Source: Psychromonas arctica DSM 14288 (GTDB lineage Bacteria > Pseudomonadota > Gammaproteobacteria > Enterobacterales > Psychromonadaceae). Taken from it: a stretch of 40,865 bases of DNA. Location: contig NZ_KI519478.1 of NCBI RefSeq assembly GCF_000482725.1, forward strand, positions 315,657 through 356,521. The letters run 5' to 3'. Numbering within the stretch: position 1 is the stretch's first letter; each line of letters begins with the position of its first letter. Positions 1 through 9,844 of the stretch are shown piece after piece. The position numbers were made by a program, and so were the translations under genes. Under the pieces are notes generated by a model. That model was not told the origin of the DNA. It did no database searches and saw only the letters and a program-made list of their open reading frames with translations.

Positions 1-335
1 AACCTTGAGTCACCTCTTGAGATAATATGTCCAAACAAATGCTTGGATACAGTGCCAGGCTTCCCCAGTTATTACACTGACTCCCTGTTAGAAATGACCA
101 CCCTCAAACACAGTGTTGGTCTGACTGAGTATTGGACTTCGCGCTATTTTGGACGCTTATCCACCAACACTGCCGAAACAGGTTACGGTTAGTTGTGTAC
201 TTCTAACTTCCTATGGCTTCCTTCAGACCCCACCGTTAGCCAGTGACGCCCTTGCCATTCGGATTATCTTCCCCTCAATCAGGGTGATCTCACTTTCTTG
301 CAAGTGAGCGGGTTTGCCAGCTTTGCTGGGCAAAC
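1..335 (-). mobile_element. Group II intron (class C-like), 5' ribozyme part, continues past the window edge
   Basis: Read on the minus strand, this begins GTTTGCCCAGCA right after the U-run of the gdhB terminator. It then carries GCAAGGGCGTCACTGGC and GGTCTGAAGGAAGCC (around 216-231), which are typical of domain I of group II intron ribozymes. Class C introns are known to insert just downstream of intrinsic terminators in the same orientation, which is exactly the arrangement here. The reverse transcriptase/maturase and domains V-VI would lie at lower coordinates, outside the window. The 5' end differs from the usual GUGYG by starting GUUUG. The class C assignment is inferred from insertion site and sequence resemblance; no folding was done. 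Confidence 0.72.
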
Positions 336-370
336 AAAAAAAGCGATGTGAATATTCACATCGCTTTTTA
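336..370 (-). terminator. Intrinsic terminator of gdhB, target site of the group II intron
   Basis: A perfect palindrome AAGCGATGTGAAT/ATTCACATCGCTT (341-366) has an A-run on its left and a T-run on its right, so it could work in both directions. On the minus strand it lies about 85 nt past the gdhB stop codon. The intron starts immediately after its U-run. Confidence 0.88.
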
Positions 371-455
371 GTTTTAACGGTATTAATTAAGCTTTATTAA
401 CCGTTCTACAATGACTTGAACCAAATTAACTCAGTTCAATAGTCCTCAACGGTAA

Positions 456-3400
456 TTAACTTTTAGATAAATCTAATAATTCCCTTAACGCAACCTGACA
501 CATACTAAACTCAGGCATGCTTACCGCCGATAACGCTTCGGCCATTTTGTGCCAGCGAGCGGCTAAACTCTGATGTTGTGACTCCCAATCAACATAAGCT
601 TTTTCAACATCCTTTCCTTCTAAGGTTAATAAAATAGCTCTGGTGATACGCTTTTGCTGCCACTCTAAATCATCACGCATAGCTTCTCTTGCTAATGACT
701 GCCAATGACTATCAACAGGCAACAAATTCAACTGTGCAGCAATATCAGCTAGTTTTAACTTCTCTTCAGAATGGAAGAAAACGTGTGCAGCTAACTGTGG
801 ATCAATTTTCAGTTTATTAGCAACATCAATGATATTTAATAGTGCATATGACTGCTCAGTATTTGATAACTTCTCCGCCAATGTAGCTGGTACACCTTCT
901 TTTGTAACACTATCAAATTCTCGTTGACGCTGCTGTAAACCACGCTCACTCAGTAACTTAGGTAAGTTAGCTTTTACTGCATGCAACGAAGATTTATACT
1001 TTTTAATCAAACATGCGCAATCAAGTTGCTCTCTATGGCGTCTCACAATCCAACGCGAAGCATGGCGTACCATACGCATTAATCGATTGCTCAGTTTCGC
1101 TTGAACGGCATTATCAATTTGATTATCAAGTGATTCAATCTCCTCCAACAATTCAGGTAGGTTGAAAATATCACGCGCAATGACCCAAGATTTAGCAAGC
1201 TCTAAGAACGAACAACCGGTGCTAGCCATAATACGATGAGCAAACGTTGCTCCCATTACATTAAACAAATCATTACTGACTTGAGTAGCAACAATTTCAG
1301 ACAACAGCGGATGCTCATGTATTTCATTCTTATAGGATTTAACTAATTCAGCAGGGAATATTTTTTCTGCCTCTTTTGCTAAATAGCCATCTTCTGCAAT
1401 TCGAGCCTTAGCTAATTGCTCTTTCATTTCATTTTTTGCATAGGACAATAAAACAGAGATACATGGACGCATCAAACCAAGCCCTGCATTTTTACGCTCA
1501 GTGATAGTTTCATCACTTGGGATAACTTCTAATGCTCTATTTAATTTGCCCTTCTCTTCTTGGTTATCAATTAAACCGCGGTACTCTTCAATACATTTAG
1601 GCCCATTTTTATAAGACAAACTAATGCTTTGTGCTTGGCGGTAATTATTATGCAAGACTAAATCAGAGACTTGTCCGGTCATATTTTGTAACCAAACATT
1701 ACGCTGCTTAACGGTTAAATCACCTTTTGATACTAATTTATCCAATAAGATTTTAATGTTAACTTCTAAATCCGAACAGTTAACTCCTGCGGCATTATCA
1801 ATCGCATCGGTAAAGCATTGTCCACCATTTAACGAATACTCAATACGCGCACTTTGTGTCATCCCTAAGTTGCCGCCTTCTCCGATCACTTTACAGCGTA
1901 ATTCAGCACCATTAACACGTAGGTTATCATTTGCTTTATCGCCTACATCTGCGTGGGTTTCTTGCTTACTCTTAACATACGTACCGATACCGCCATTCCA
2001 CAACAGGTCAACAGAGGCTTTAAGCAATAACGAAATCAATTCAGTCGGTGTTATTTTGCCTGCTTTAATAGAAAATGCTTTGGCCATTTCAGGCGTCACC
2101 ATAATCGATTTAGCTGAGCGTTCAAAAATACCACCACCAGCAGAAATCAATTTAGCATTATAATCAGCCCAGCTAGTTCTTGGTGTATCAAATAAACGTT
2201 GACGCTCTTCAAAGCTCGCATCTAAATCTTTAGGACTTGGGTCAATAAAGATGTGTAAATGGTTAAAGGCGGCTAATAATTTAATCTTTTTAGAGCATAA
2301 CATGCCATTACCGAACACATCACCACCCATATCACCAATACCAATCGCGGTAATAGGTTGCTCTTGGACGTTAATACCTAACTCTCTGAAATGACGTTGC
2401 ACACTGATCCAAGCTCCTTTTGCCGTGATCCCCATTTTTTTATGGTCATAACCGTTGCTCCCACCCGATGCAAAGGCATCGTTTAACCAGAAGTTTCTAT
2501 CGGTTGCTAATTCATTGGCAATATCAGAGAACGTTGCAGTTCCTTTATCAGCGGCAACTACTAAATAAGGGTCATCATTATCGTAACGCACCACTTGTTG
2601 TGGTGGGATTAAATTACCCGCTTCTAGGTTATCGGTAATGTCCAGTAACGCGCTGATAAACATCTTGTAACACGCAATGCCTTCTTGCATAAATGTATCG
2701 CGATCCATAGCAGGCGTTAAATACTTAGCAACAAACCCACCTTTTGCACCAACCGGTACAATCACAGAGTTTTTCACTTGCTGTGCTTTTACTAAGCCTA
2801 ATACTTCTGTACGGTAATCTTCACCGCGGTCAGACCAACGTAATCCGCCACGAGCAACGCTACCACCACGTAAATGCACCCCTTCAAAGCGAGGCGAGTA
2901 GACAAACACTTCATAACTTAAGCGTGGTAATGGAATTTCACTGATTTTTTTATGGTCAAATTTAAAGCTGATATATTCTTTAAATTGCTCACCTTCTTGT
3001 TGGAAGTAATTACTACGAATAGTCGCCATAATCAATTCAACAAACTTACGAAGTACCCTATCGTCATTAAGGTTACTAACCTCGTTCAAAGATTCTAGAA
3101 TATCGTTTTCTAATTGCGCTTGTTTTTCAGTGCTAACTTTAAGCTCAGGATTAAAACGAGCATGAAATAAGCTTACGATTTTTTTTACATAACCGCTATG
3201 TTCGAGCAATGTTTTTGCCATCGCAAAATGACTAAAACCGAAGCGGATCTGTTTTAAGTATTTTGCATAGGCACGTAACATAGCAATATCACGCCAATCT
3301 ATACCTGCACCTAATATCAATTTATTAAATGGGTCGTTATCTGCTTTTGAATACCAAACAGCTAGAAAGGCATCTGAAAACAGATGACGGAAGTTTTCAG

Positions 3401-5243
3401 GGTCAAAACCATTATCGCCTACATACAACAAAGTAAAGTCATATAGCCAGAATGTATTCTCACCCACAGGACACACTTGATAAGGGTATTCCTGCGCAAC
3501 TTGTAAGCCTAAGTTTTCTAAAATAGGGATCAAGTCCGATAACAATAACGCGCCATCTTGGTGGAAAAGTTTTAATTTCAGACCACTGTTATTAGCTTCA
3601 ATGGAGCGATAAAAACGCAGTGCCATTGACCGTTCTGGTGATAAATATAACGATTCAATACGGTCAATATCTGCGACTGCAACACGCGAACTAAAGCTTT
3701 CTTGGTAACTACTTGGGAAAGCAGCTTGGTACTTCCGGGTCAGTTTTACAGCGGTTTCTTCACCATGCTGCTCAAACAATGAATCTTGTAACTCTTCATG
3801 CCACGCTTTAGTGATTTGCTGCATACGCAACTGGATAGCATCCACCTCTAATTCGCCTTCAAAAGCTTTATCAAGGTGGATCACTAAACGTAAGCGTGCG
3901 AGGTTAGATTCACTTAAATAGGTTTGGAAATCACTGTCTGCGATTGGCATAGTACGCGATAACAACTCGACAAATTTAAGTCGAACCTCTGTATTGTAAA
4001 CATCACGAGGCACATACAATAAAGCGGTAACAAAGCGTTTATTACCGTCAGTTCTTAAGAATAATTTAAGCTGCTTTCTTTCCTGCGCATGTAAAACTTC
4101 GATAACATTATGAAGTAACGTTTTTTCATCGCATAACAATAAATCTTCAACCGCATAGGTCGATAATATTTGCGTTAGTTCTTTGTAATAATGCCCTCCT
4201 AGGCTCAACCCAGATTGTGCTAGTATATTACTGATTTTTTGACGTATAACAGGAATTCCTAACGGGCTACCGCTATAAACAGATGAAGTATAAAGACCTA
4301 TAAAACGAAGCCCGCCAATTAATACTCCTTGTTTGTTAAACTGTTTAACATACACAACATCAGGATAAGCAATACGATGCACCATCGCACGTTGTGACGC
4401 TTTACTAAAGTGTAATAAAGAAGGATCTTGTAACTCTTGCACACAGTCAAACTGCGCTTTATCTTGCATAAAATCTTTGTGTTTTAATAAACCTAACTGG
4501 CTATCTTTTACAATAGAAATAACATTATCTTTAACCGTAAATTGATCACAAGCTAGGAAAGTAAAATGATCGTCTGCCATCCAATCTAAATAAGTTTGTT
4601 GCTCAGTAAAGTCAGATTTTGAAGCGATAGCGCTGACAGCTTTTTTACTGGTGGCAATTGCCCCTTTTACTTTGTCGATCATTTGATGATAATCATCAAC
4701 GACTTGCGATACACTCGCTAATGCCTGCTCCAAACATTTTTGAATTTTAGCGCGCTCTGTCGATGAGGTTGTTTGGTCAATTTCAATATATAACAACAGC
4801 TCTGTATCATTTTCAGTATTTAATTTTTTCAACTTACCGGAAGCACCACGCTCACTGTGTATTTCGCTATAAAAAATACGGTGTAATTTAGTGTTATGTT
4901 TATTTAAGGTTATTTTTACCGTATCAATAACAAATGGAATATTACGACTTAATACACTAATAACAGTATGACTAGATTGCCACTCATCCTCTTCAACATC
5001 AGGATTAAAGACTTTAACCTTGGCAATTTCACCTTTCCATTGATGCACTTCTCGCCACAATGAAACCGTTAAACCAGATAAATCATCCGGACTGATAGTG
5101 GCTAAATCAACAATGCTAACATCACGATAAATAGCATTAATAAAACTTTGTAGGAGAGATTGTTCGCGCGTTGGGAAATGTGCTTTTAAGCGCGAGAAAA
5201 TTTGTTCTAGGATATCTGATTTTTGATTCAATTTTATATTCAT
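456..5243 (-). CDS. gdhB: NAD-specific glutamate dehydrogenase, large 1600-residue class
   Basis: It catalyses NAD-linked oxidative deamination of glutamate to 2-oxoglutarate and ammonia, mainly catabolic, in the cytoplasm. At 1595 residues it fits the very large bacterial class (about 1600) and not the 450-residue GDHs. The first ~700 residues are the long regulatory (ACT-type) region. The catalytic part includes LRGGSVARGGLRWSDRGEDY near residue 790, VPVGAKGGFV near 845 and the nucleotide-binding stretch IGIGDMGGDVFGNGML near 970. The remaining ~500 residues are the family's C-terminal extension. It stands alone, with a 427-bp gap upstream and its own terminator downstream. No frameshift or internal stop was seen. 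Members of this class are often allosterically controlled by amino acids, but nothing in the sequence shows this directly. Confidence 0.95.
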   Translation of the reverse strand: MNIKLNQKSDILEQIFSRLKAHFPTREQSLLQSFINAIYRDVSIVDLATISPDDLSGLTVSLWREVHQWKGEIAKVKVFNPDVEEDEWQSSHTVISVLSRNIPFVIDTVKITLNKHNTKLHRIFYSEIHSERGASGKLKKLNTENDTELLLYIEIDQTTSSTERAKIQKCLEQALASVSQVVDDYHQMIDKVKGAIATSKKAVSAIASKSDFTEQQTYLDWMADDHFTFLACDQFTVKDNVISIVKDSQLGLLKHKDFMQDKAQFDCVQELQDPSLLHFSKASQRAMVHRIAYPDVVYVKQFNKQGVLIGGLRFIGLYTSSVYSGSPLGIPVIRQKISNILAQSGLSLGGHYYKELTQILSTYAVEDLLLCDEKTLLHNVIEVLHAQERKQLKLFLRTDGNKRFVTALLYVPRDVYNTEVRLKFVELLSRTMPIADSDFQTYLSESNLARLRLVIHLDKAFEGELEVDAIQLRMQQITKAWHEELQDSLFEQHGEETAVKLTRKYQAAFPSSYQESFSSRVAVADIDRIESLYLSPERSMALRFYRSIEANNSGLKLKLFHQDGALLLSDLIPILENLGLQVAQEYPYQVCPVGENTFWLYDFTLLYVGDNGFDPENFRHLFSDAFLAVWYSKADNDPFNKLILGAGIDWRDIAMLRAYAKYLKQIRFGFSHFAMAKTLLEHSGYVKKIVSLFHARFNPELKVSTEKQAQLENDILESLNEVSNLNDDRVLRKFVELIMATIRSNYFQQEGEQFKEYISFKFDHKKISEIPLPRLSYEVFVYSPRFEGVHLRGGSVARGGLRWSDRGEDYRTEVLGLVKAQQVKNSVIVPVGAKGGFVAKYLTPAMDRDTFMQEGIACYKMFISALLDITDNLEAGNLIPPQQVVRYDNDDPYLVVAADKGTATFSDIANELATDRNFWLNDAFASGGSNGYDHKKMGITAKGAWISVQRHFRELGINVQEQPITAIGIGDMGGDVFGNGMLCSKKIKLLAAFNHLHIFIDPSPKDLDASFEERQRLFDTPRTSWADYNAKLISAGGGIFERSAKSIMVTPEMAKAFSIKAGKITPTELISLLLKASVDLLWNGGIGTYVKSKQETHADVGDKANDNLRVNGAELRCKVIGEGGNLGMTQSARIEYSLNGGQCFTDAIDNAAGVNCSDLEVNIKILLDKLVSKGDLTVKQRNVWLQNMTGQVSDLVLHNNYRQAQSISLSYKNGPKCIEEYRGLIDNQEEKGKLNRALEVIPSDETITERKNAGLGLMRPCISVLLSYAKNEMKEQLAKARIAEDGYLAKEAEKIFPAELVKSYKNEIHEHPLLSEIVATQVSNDLFNVMGATFAHRIMASTGCSFLELAKSWVIARDIFNLPELLEEIESLDNQIDNAVQAKLSNRLMRMVRHASRWIVRRHREQLDCACLIKKYKSSLHAVKANLPKLLSERGLQQRQREFDSVTKEGVPATLAEKLSNTEQSYALLNIIDVANKLKIDPQLAAHVFFHSEEKLKLADIAAQLNLLPVDSHWQSLAREAMRDDLEWQQKRITRAILLTLEGKDVEKAYVDWESQHQSLAARWHKMAEALSAVSMPEFSMCQVALRELLDLSKS

Positions 5244-5614
5244 TGTATAACCTATCTAATGACGAGAAGTAGCTTGCAACGCTAAGGCTATGTCAAATAA
5301 ATAAATACACAATATAATAAGTTAATAAGCGCTTATCAGCACACAAAAAATATGAAAAAATTCTTCATTAAAGCTTTACAAAAAAAACATTTGTAACTTA
5401 AAGTATCGAACAACATTATAACCATACTATTTAAAAGGATTTAAAAAATATTAAGCCAACAATCAACGCTTGAAATGATTGCAGATGTGGTTAAGTGATG
5501 CCATGAAAAATTGTGCTAATTTTATGAGCATTTTCGATCCGTTGTTGATCTATTTTGCTGATAAAAAATAATCGTTAATAGGATTTGCATAAACTAAAAT
5601 GGCAAATACAAGCT
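5244..5614. other. Intergenic region upstream of gdhB
   Basis: AT-rich spacer of about 370 bp between gdhB and the gsp terminator, both on the minus strand. It should hold the gdhB promoter. I see no convincing ORF, repeat or clear sigma-70 hexamer pair. Confidence 0.5.
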
Positions 5615-5639
5615 AAAAAAAAGCCCACCGAAGTGAGCT
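5615..5639 (-). terminator. Terminator of the glutathionylspermidine gene (UUCG tetraloop)
   Basis: On the minus strand the stem AGCTCAC/GTGGGCT (one G-U pair) closes a TTCG tetraloop and is followed by a run of seven T. It lies about 32 nt past the stop codon of the 5671-7566 gene. Stem, stable tetraloop and U-run make this a textbook intrinsic terminator. Confidence 0.9.
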
Positions 5640-5670
5640 TAATAGAAAAATAAAGTAACAACAAAACTAC

Positions 5671-7566
5671 CTATGATGATTGCAAAATATCCTCATCATT
5701 AACAAAGCGTAACGCTAAACAATCACTGTCTTTACTAATAATCATCGAAGAATCTACTCGTAAGCAACTACCAGCGTATTTACCAGCCGCAGTGAACGTA
5801 CAAACTTGTACATAATAACCATCCACCAGCGGTAACGGAAATAACGCTTGGTAAATATTATCTTGAGCGGCAAACTTGCCTCCCGTCGCTTCAAGTACAT
5901 CCTGCTCATGGTCAATTAGTTGAATATTGGCACCGCATCGCCCAACAATAGGTTTACTAACATAACCACTTGCTTGTAAATCATCATTCAGTGCAAAATC
6001 TGCATGCAATAATAACGGGTGATTAGGGAATAATGACCACAACACTGGCAATATTGCTTTGTTACTTGGAATTAATGTCCACAGTGGTTCAAATATCATA
6101 ATATTTTTATGTAATAACACATCAGCAAGTCGCGGCGTTTTGCCTTTTCTCGATAAAGGTTCAAACCTTTCAGATGGCGTATCATCAGATTCACACTCTA
6201 AGCGAATTTGATCCAATGCAGTTTCCCATGACCATGTTTTCCAAACCCAATGCAATACATCACCTTGCGCGTCAACCACGTTACCTTGTTCATCCCATAT
6301 TAAAGAGTGTATGCCCTCTATTAAGCGACTCTCAATACCCGCTGCTTTTAATGTCTGTTGAATAAATAAAGCGTGGTACTTCTCTTCTGGATCATCATCG
6401 TGAAGAATATGAATAAGGCCTTTGACCTGACTTTTCTGCCATGCTTTCACCAGTTGTTTAAAGAGATCTTTGCCGGCATCTTCACCTTCATGAACGCCAT
6501 AATGTTGCGCCCATTTACCCTGAATTTTGGCCCCTTCCATATAACATGAAGCTGAATCGCAGTTATATTCGTAGACCTTTAGCCCCTGCGTTGTCATCGC
6601 GAAATCAAAACGACTGGTGATCAACTGATTTAAACGATTATCCCAGGATTGGCGAATTTTAGGCAATAGTGCACGAGGCAAATTAAATTTATCTAATAAA
6701 TGTTCATTATCAAGTACATAATCCGTGGCATGCATGAATAAACCATGCAGTTCATTGGTCGCGCGGCGTAACGTATCCTGCGCGGTTTCGGATAACACAT
6801 AATAGCGATATTCATCCGCTGCGATGGCGCTTAATTTGTGCCCTTGTAAGGCTTGTACATAAGCCGCTTCATCTTTATTAGCGACATTTAACCAAGACTT
6901 TTGTGGCCCAACAATAGGTTTAGCGGAATGACTCGACAAAGAAAACAACTGCTTATTGGTTGCTTCACAGACCTCTGCATAAGCATCATCGTCAGTTTGT
7001 ATCATCCACCCTAAAATCAACGCATCGTTAAATGAACACGCCAACCAATATTCACCGTCTTCACTAATCGTCGCAACTAATTCACGGCTGTAATTTCTCC
7101 CCTCAGGCCAAACAGTATGGTCAAGATTTTGCTCTGCAATACGAATTTTGTCAGGGAAAACTTCAGTCACAATAGCGACATGCCCAGTTTGCTCAAACTC
7201 ACCACCTTGCTCCCAAATTAATAAACAGCCGGGTTGCGGATGACGTTTACTACCATTACTAAAAGCCTGTAAAGGTAAACGTGTATTGGATGTAATCTCA
7301 CGCACGGAACGTAAGTTAAAAATCTCATAGGCCATGGACACATCATCAAAAATATAACCACAGTTTTGATACATCCAACGCCGAGCAAATTCAACGCATT
7401 GCCATTTATAGCCCATATAAATGCCGTCAACATAACTGCGGAAAGCACTACGTTTAGGATAGGTAATATCACTCGCACTATCATAGTCGCTAGAATACGA
7501 CGCAACCCCACCTGGTGCATAACCAAGCAAGGTACCAAAGGAACAAGAAGTTGATTTATTCGACAA
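5671..7566 (-). CDS. gss: Bifunctional glutathionylspermidine synthetase/amidase
   Basis: The N-terminal CHAP-type amidase hydrolyses glutathionylspermidine to glutathione and spermidine. The C-terminal ATP-grasp-like synthetase makes the amide bond using ATP. At 631 residues it is close to the E. coli enzyme (619). The amidase Cys is C57 in YKWQCVEFARRW and the His is H129 in TGHVAIVTEV. The synthetase (about residues 205-620) has KVYEYNCDSASCY, HILHDDDPEEKYHALF and ends with RCGANIQ and a Gly-rich GGKFAAQDN loop. It is monocistronic with a clear terminator. In E. coli the protein links polyamines to redox stress; that role is assumed here by homology. The start is the ATG giving MSNKSTSCSFGTLLGYAPGG, which aligns with family N termini. 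Confidence 0.94.
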   Translation of the reverse strand: MSNKSTSCSFGTLLGYAPGGVASYSSDYDSASDITYPKRSAFRSYVDGIYMGYKWQCVEFARRWMYQNCGYIFDDVSMAYEIFNLRSVREITSNTRLPLQAFSNGSKRHPQPGCLLIWEQGGEFEQTGHVAIVTEVFPDKIRIAEQNLDHTVWPEGRNYSRELVATISEDGEYWLACSFNDALILGWMIQTDDDAYAEVCEATNKQLFSLSSHSAKPIVGPQKSWLNVANKDEAAYVQALQGHKLSAIAADEYRYYVLSETAQDTLRRATNELHGLFMHATDYVLDNEHLLDKFNLPRALLPKIRQSWDNRLNQLITSRFDFAMTTQGLKVYEYNCDSASCYMEGAKIQGKWAQHYGVHEGEDAGKDLFKQLVKAWQKSQVKGLIHILHDDDPEEKYHALFIQQTLKAAGIESRLIEGIHSLIWDEQGNVVDAQGDVLHWVWKTWSWETALDQIRLECESDDTPSERFEPLSRKGKTPRLADVLLHKNIMIFEPLWTLIPSNKAILPVLWSLFPNHPLLLHADFALNDDLQASGYVSKPIVGRCGANIQLIDHEQDVLEATGGKFAAQDNIYQALFPLPLVDGYYVQVCTFTAAGKYAGSCLRVDSSMIISKDSDCLALRFVNDEDILQSS

Positions 7567-7914
7567 GATAATGGTCCAGTTAAAAGGTAAGAAACGATTT
7601 CAATATAGACTTCTCTAAAGTGATTAGCAATCACTCAATCAGCTAATAATATAAATAATTTTCACCAAAAAAACAGAGGGTAATAATGGCTATTTAACAT
7701 CGATATTAACGGCACAATAAGATAAAAAATAACGGTGAGAGTGAAAAGCTCAAGGAAGCAAATGAACACAAATAAAAGAGTAAGAAACTTAGATATTTAG
7801 CACGTTAAGGGTTACATTTTTACATGCTTCAAAGGTTCAAAGGTTCATAGGTTAGTTAATAGGTTAATAGGTTAATAGGTTAATAGATTAATAGATTAAT
7901 AGGTTAATACATTG
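7567..7914. other. Intergenic region with a short-repeat tract
   Basis: About 350 bp between gsp (minus) and the terminator of the HAD gene (minus). It must hold the gsp promoter. The only structure seen is the octamer tandem repeat listed separately. No ORF with coding character. Confidence 0.5.
7853..7908. repeat. Octamer tandem repeat AGGTTAAT
   Basis: Six contiguous 8-bp units from 7861 to 7908 (AGGTTAAT x3, AGATTAAT x2, AGGTTAAT) follow a degenerate unit at 7853-7860. Related AAAGGTTC and AGGTTCAT words lie just to the left. The unit is not a multiple of three, and the tract is intergenic, so it looks like a slippage-prone simple repeat. Confidence 0.9.
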
Positions 7915-7940
7915 AAAATACGCCCCCGAAGCGGCGTATA
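7915..7940 (-). terminator. Probable terminator of the HAD phosphatase gene
   Basis: On the minus strand the stem TACGCC/GGCGTA (7919-7924 with 7933-7938) is followed by TTTTCAAT. It lies about 65 nt downstream of the stop at 8003. A second weaker stem, TCTGCCT/AGGCAGA (7967-8000), lies between them. Confidence 0.6.
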
Positions 7941-8002
7941 ATAAATTCAACCAGAAGCAATAGGAATCTGCCTCAATAACGTGCTAAACAGCAAGGCAGA
8001 AA

Positions 8003-8719
8003 TTATTTTGTTAAGGATGCGACGAAACTAGGCAAGTCTTCAGTTTTATAGCAAGCATCGTGCTGATTAACGTCACTTCTGTTCACTAATATAGTCCGCA
8101 TACCTAAGGCTTTGGCGGTGGAAATATTGGAGACTTGATCATCATAAAAAGCAGCATCAGAAGCTTTAAAACCAAAGTGTTGGCAAATAGTATTAAAAGC
8201 ATGCGGATCAGGTTTCATTCGGTAACCAGTTAATTCAACACTAAAAATACCATCGAAACAATCATATAAATCAATATGCTTTAATACCCTTGTGGCATAA
8301 GCCAGTGGCGAGTTAGTAAATACATAACGTGATTTTTTAAAGGCATGTAATGCGTCTTTAAGCTTGGTGGCTTTTTTAACCTTATCTAAATTAACTTGAT
8401 GAGAGAAATCAGAAAACTTCTTTAAATCAACACTTGGATAATGTAATTGAATGCCTCTTATTGTGCCGCCGTATTGCTGATAATAACTTTCACACAGCAG
8501 ATTAGACTCTTCAATAGATATACCTAGCTCAGTGCTGATAAAGCGACGCATTCTAGGGCCGATTTGCTCTAAAATGGCATTTTCTGGAGAATATAAGGTG
8601 TTATCAAGGTCAAATAAATGAACATCACGCTCTAATAATGGGGCCAAAGGATTGCCTCTTTGTTGCTCAGTGAGAGAGGATACTATCACTATTGCTTTCA
8701 AAAAACTCAATGTCGACAA
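8003..8719 (-). CDS. HAD-superfamily phosphatase, pyrimidine 5'-nucleotidase type
   Basis: The HAD motifs are in order: FDLDNTLY with nucleophile D37 and D39, the Thr/Ser motif in YVFTNSP (near residue 135), Lys in MKPDPHAF (near 169) and the acidic motif FYDDQVSN (near 192). The helical cap and these words match the pyrimidine 5'-nucleotidase (Sdt1/PPN) branch, which dephosphorylates UMP/CMP or related phosphates. The exact substrate is inferred. The first ~30 residues before the HAD fold look unusual for the family, and a TTG at about 8647, preceded by AAGAGG, is a plausible true start. It appears to be monocistronic. Confidence 0.8.
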   Translation of the reverse strand: MSTLSFLKAIVIVSSLTEQQRGNPLAPLLERDVHLFDLDNTLYSPENAILEQIGPRMRRFISTELGISIEESNLLCESYYQQYGGTIRGIQLHYPSVDLKKFSDFSHQVNLDKVKKATKLKDALHAFKKSRYVFTNSPLAYATRVLKHIDLYDCFDGIFSVELTGYRMKPDPHAFNTICQHFGFKASDAAFYDDQVSNISTAKALGMRTILVNRSDVNQHDACYKTEDLPSFVASLTK

Positions 8720-8911
8720 AGTGTCATCGACAATCTACTTACATGCAAAAAAGTTTTAGTGAAAAGATAGAGGCTGAATAGCCGTGCTAACCATTCACTC
8801 CGAGCATCCATTCAGCAGTAATCAACTGCTCCGATTTATACAATAAACATTCTCCAGCCCTCACTTCATTACGACAGACAAATACAACTTCGACCAATCA
8901 TTTACCTTTAA

Positions 8912-9844
8912 TTATAGAGACGCTTTTTTAATATTAGTTTCAGCATCGTTAGAGTTAATAAAAGTCGCCTTTGGCAAAGGGGTGGGATGACGAATACATA
9001 ACGCAACCATCACCAGCAGCATCGCCGTGATATCCAACCTTGTTAAATCTTGCTCCAAGAATATGGCGCAGGAGAGCATTGCAACCACCAGCTCAGCAGA
9101 ACCAAAAACAGCAATGATCTCAGGCTTAGTTTTAATCGCGCCCACTACAAATAAATATTGCGGTAAAGCAGCGGCGAGAAAAGCTAAGCCCATCAATACA
9201 CACCATCCACTTATTTGTTCAGGAAAAATAACAACAGGAGCAGCATAAATAACTAAAGGTATTAATATAATTAAATGCCCCATTGTTGCCCAAGCAATAC
9301 GGCAAGCAGCAGTTAATTTTTGTTTGGGTTTGGCGAGGTATTGTATTTGAAAAGCAAAAACCATTGGCGCTAAAAAGCAACCAAATAGCGCCCACTTTGA
9401 TTCCATTGACAGCGCAGCTGGGTCGATAACGAGTGATGCCGCAATAAGGACCAGCATTGCTGATAATAAGCCGTTAACACTTAGCGCACGCTTAAAAATT
9501 AACACGCCGACTAATAATGAGAAAAAGGGATAAGTATAATAAATTAAGATAGCGGTTGATGAATCAAGCGCTTTTAATGCATGGAAATAAGCCAGTACGC
9601 CAATAGCACTAGCAAATCCAAGCAACAACATTCGGATCACTTCTGGCCATAAATGCTTGGGAGCCGACAAATAAAATGATAATAAAATACCCGGTAATAT
9701 AAAACGATAAAGCGTGACCAGTTCTGTACTCATTCCTTGATCAAATAGAATTTGAGCGAATAAAGGATTAAAGCCAAACCCAACAGCTGAAAGCAATACC
9801 ATCATCGGCCCGCTCATTTTTATTTTTTGAATATCCATTTTCAT
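8912..9844 (-). CDS. EamA/DMT-family inner-membrane transporter
   Basis: The 310-residue protein is made of about ten hydrophobic segments in two repeats, with the EamA-type pattern: GFGFNPLFAQILF at the first helix, ALDSSTAILIYYTYPFF near residue 92, and the corresponding second-half segment FGSAELVVAMLSCAIFLEQ near 250. Proteins of this family export metabolites or amino acids from the cytoplasm; the substrate cannot be told from sequence. It is divergent from the LysR regulator at 10218, which is a likely but unproven controller. A second Met (M3) is an alternative start. Confidence 0.85.
   Translation of the reverse strand: MKMDIQKIKMSGPMMVLLSAVGFGFNPLFAQILFDQGMSTELVTLYRFILPGILLSFYLSAPKHLWPEVIRMLLLGFASAIGVLAYFHALKALDSSTAILIYYTYPFFSLLVGVLIFKRALSVNGLLSAMLVLIAASLVIDPAALSMESKWALFGCFLAPMVFAFQIQYLAKPKQKLTAACRIAWATMGHLIILIPLVIYAAPVVIFPEQISGWCVLMGLAFLAAALPQYLFVVGAIKTKPEIIAVFGSAELVVAMLSCAIFLEQDLTRLDITAMLLVMVALCIRHPTPLPKATFINSNDAETNIKKASL

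Noticed and set aside
1756..2163. 135-residue plus-strand frame within gdhB
   Set aside because: It is the antisense shadow of the glutamate dehydrogenase catalytic region.
7218..7634. 138-residue frame overlapping gsp
   Set aside because: It lies inside the gsp gene in another frame and has no recognisable domain.
7853..7908. CRISPR array
   Set aside because: Units are 8 bp and contiguous with no spacers, and no cas gene is nearby.
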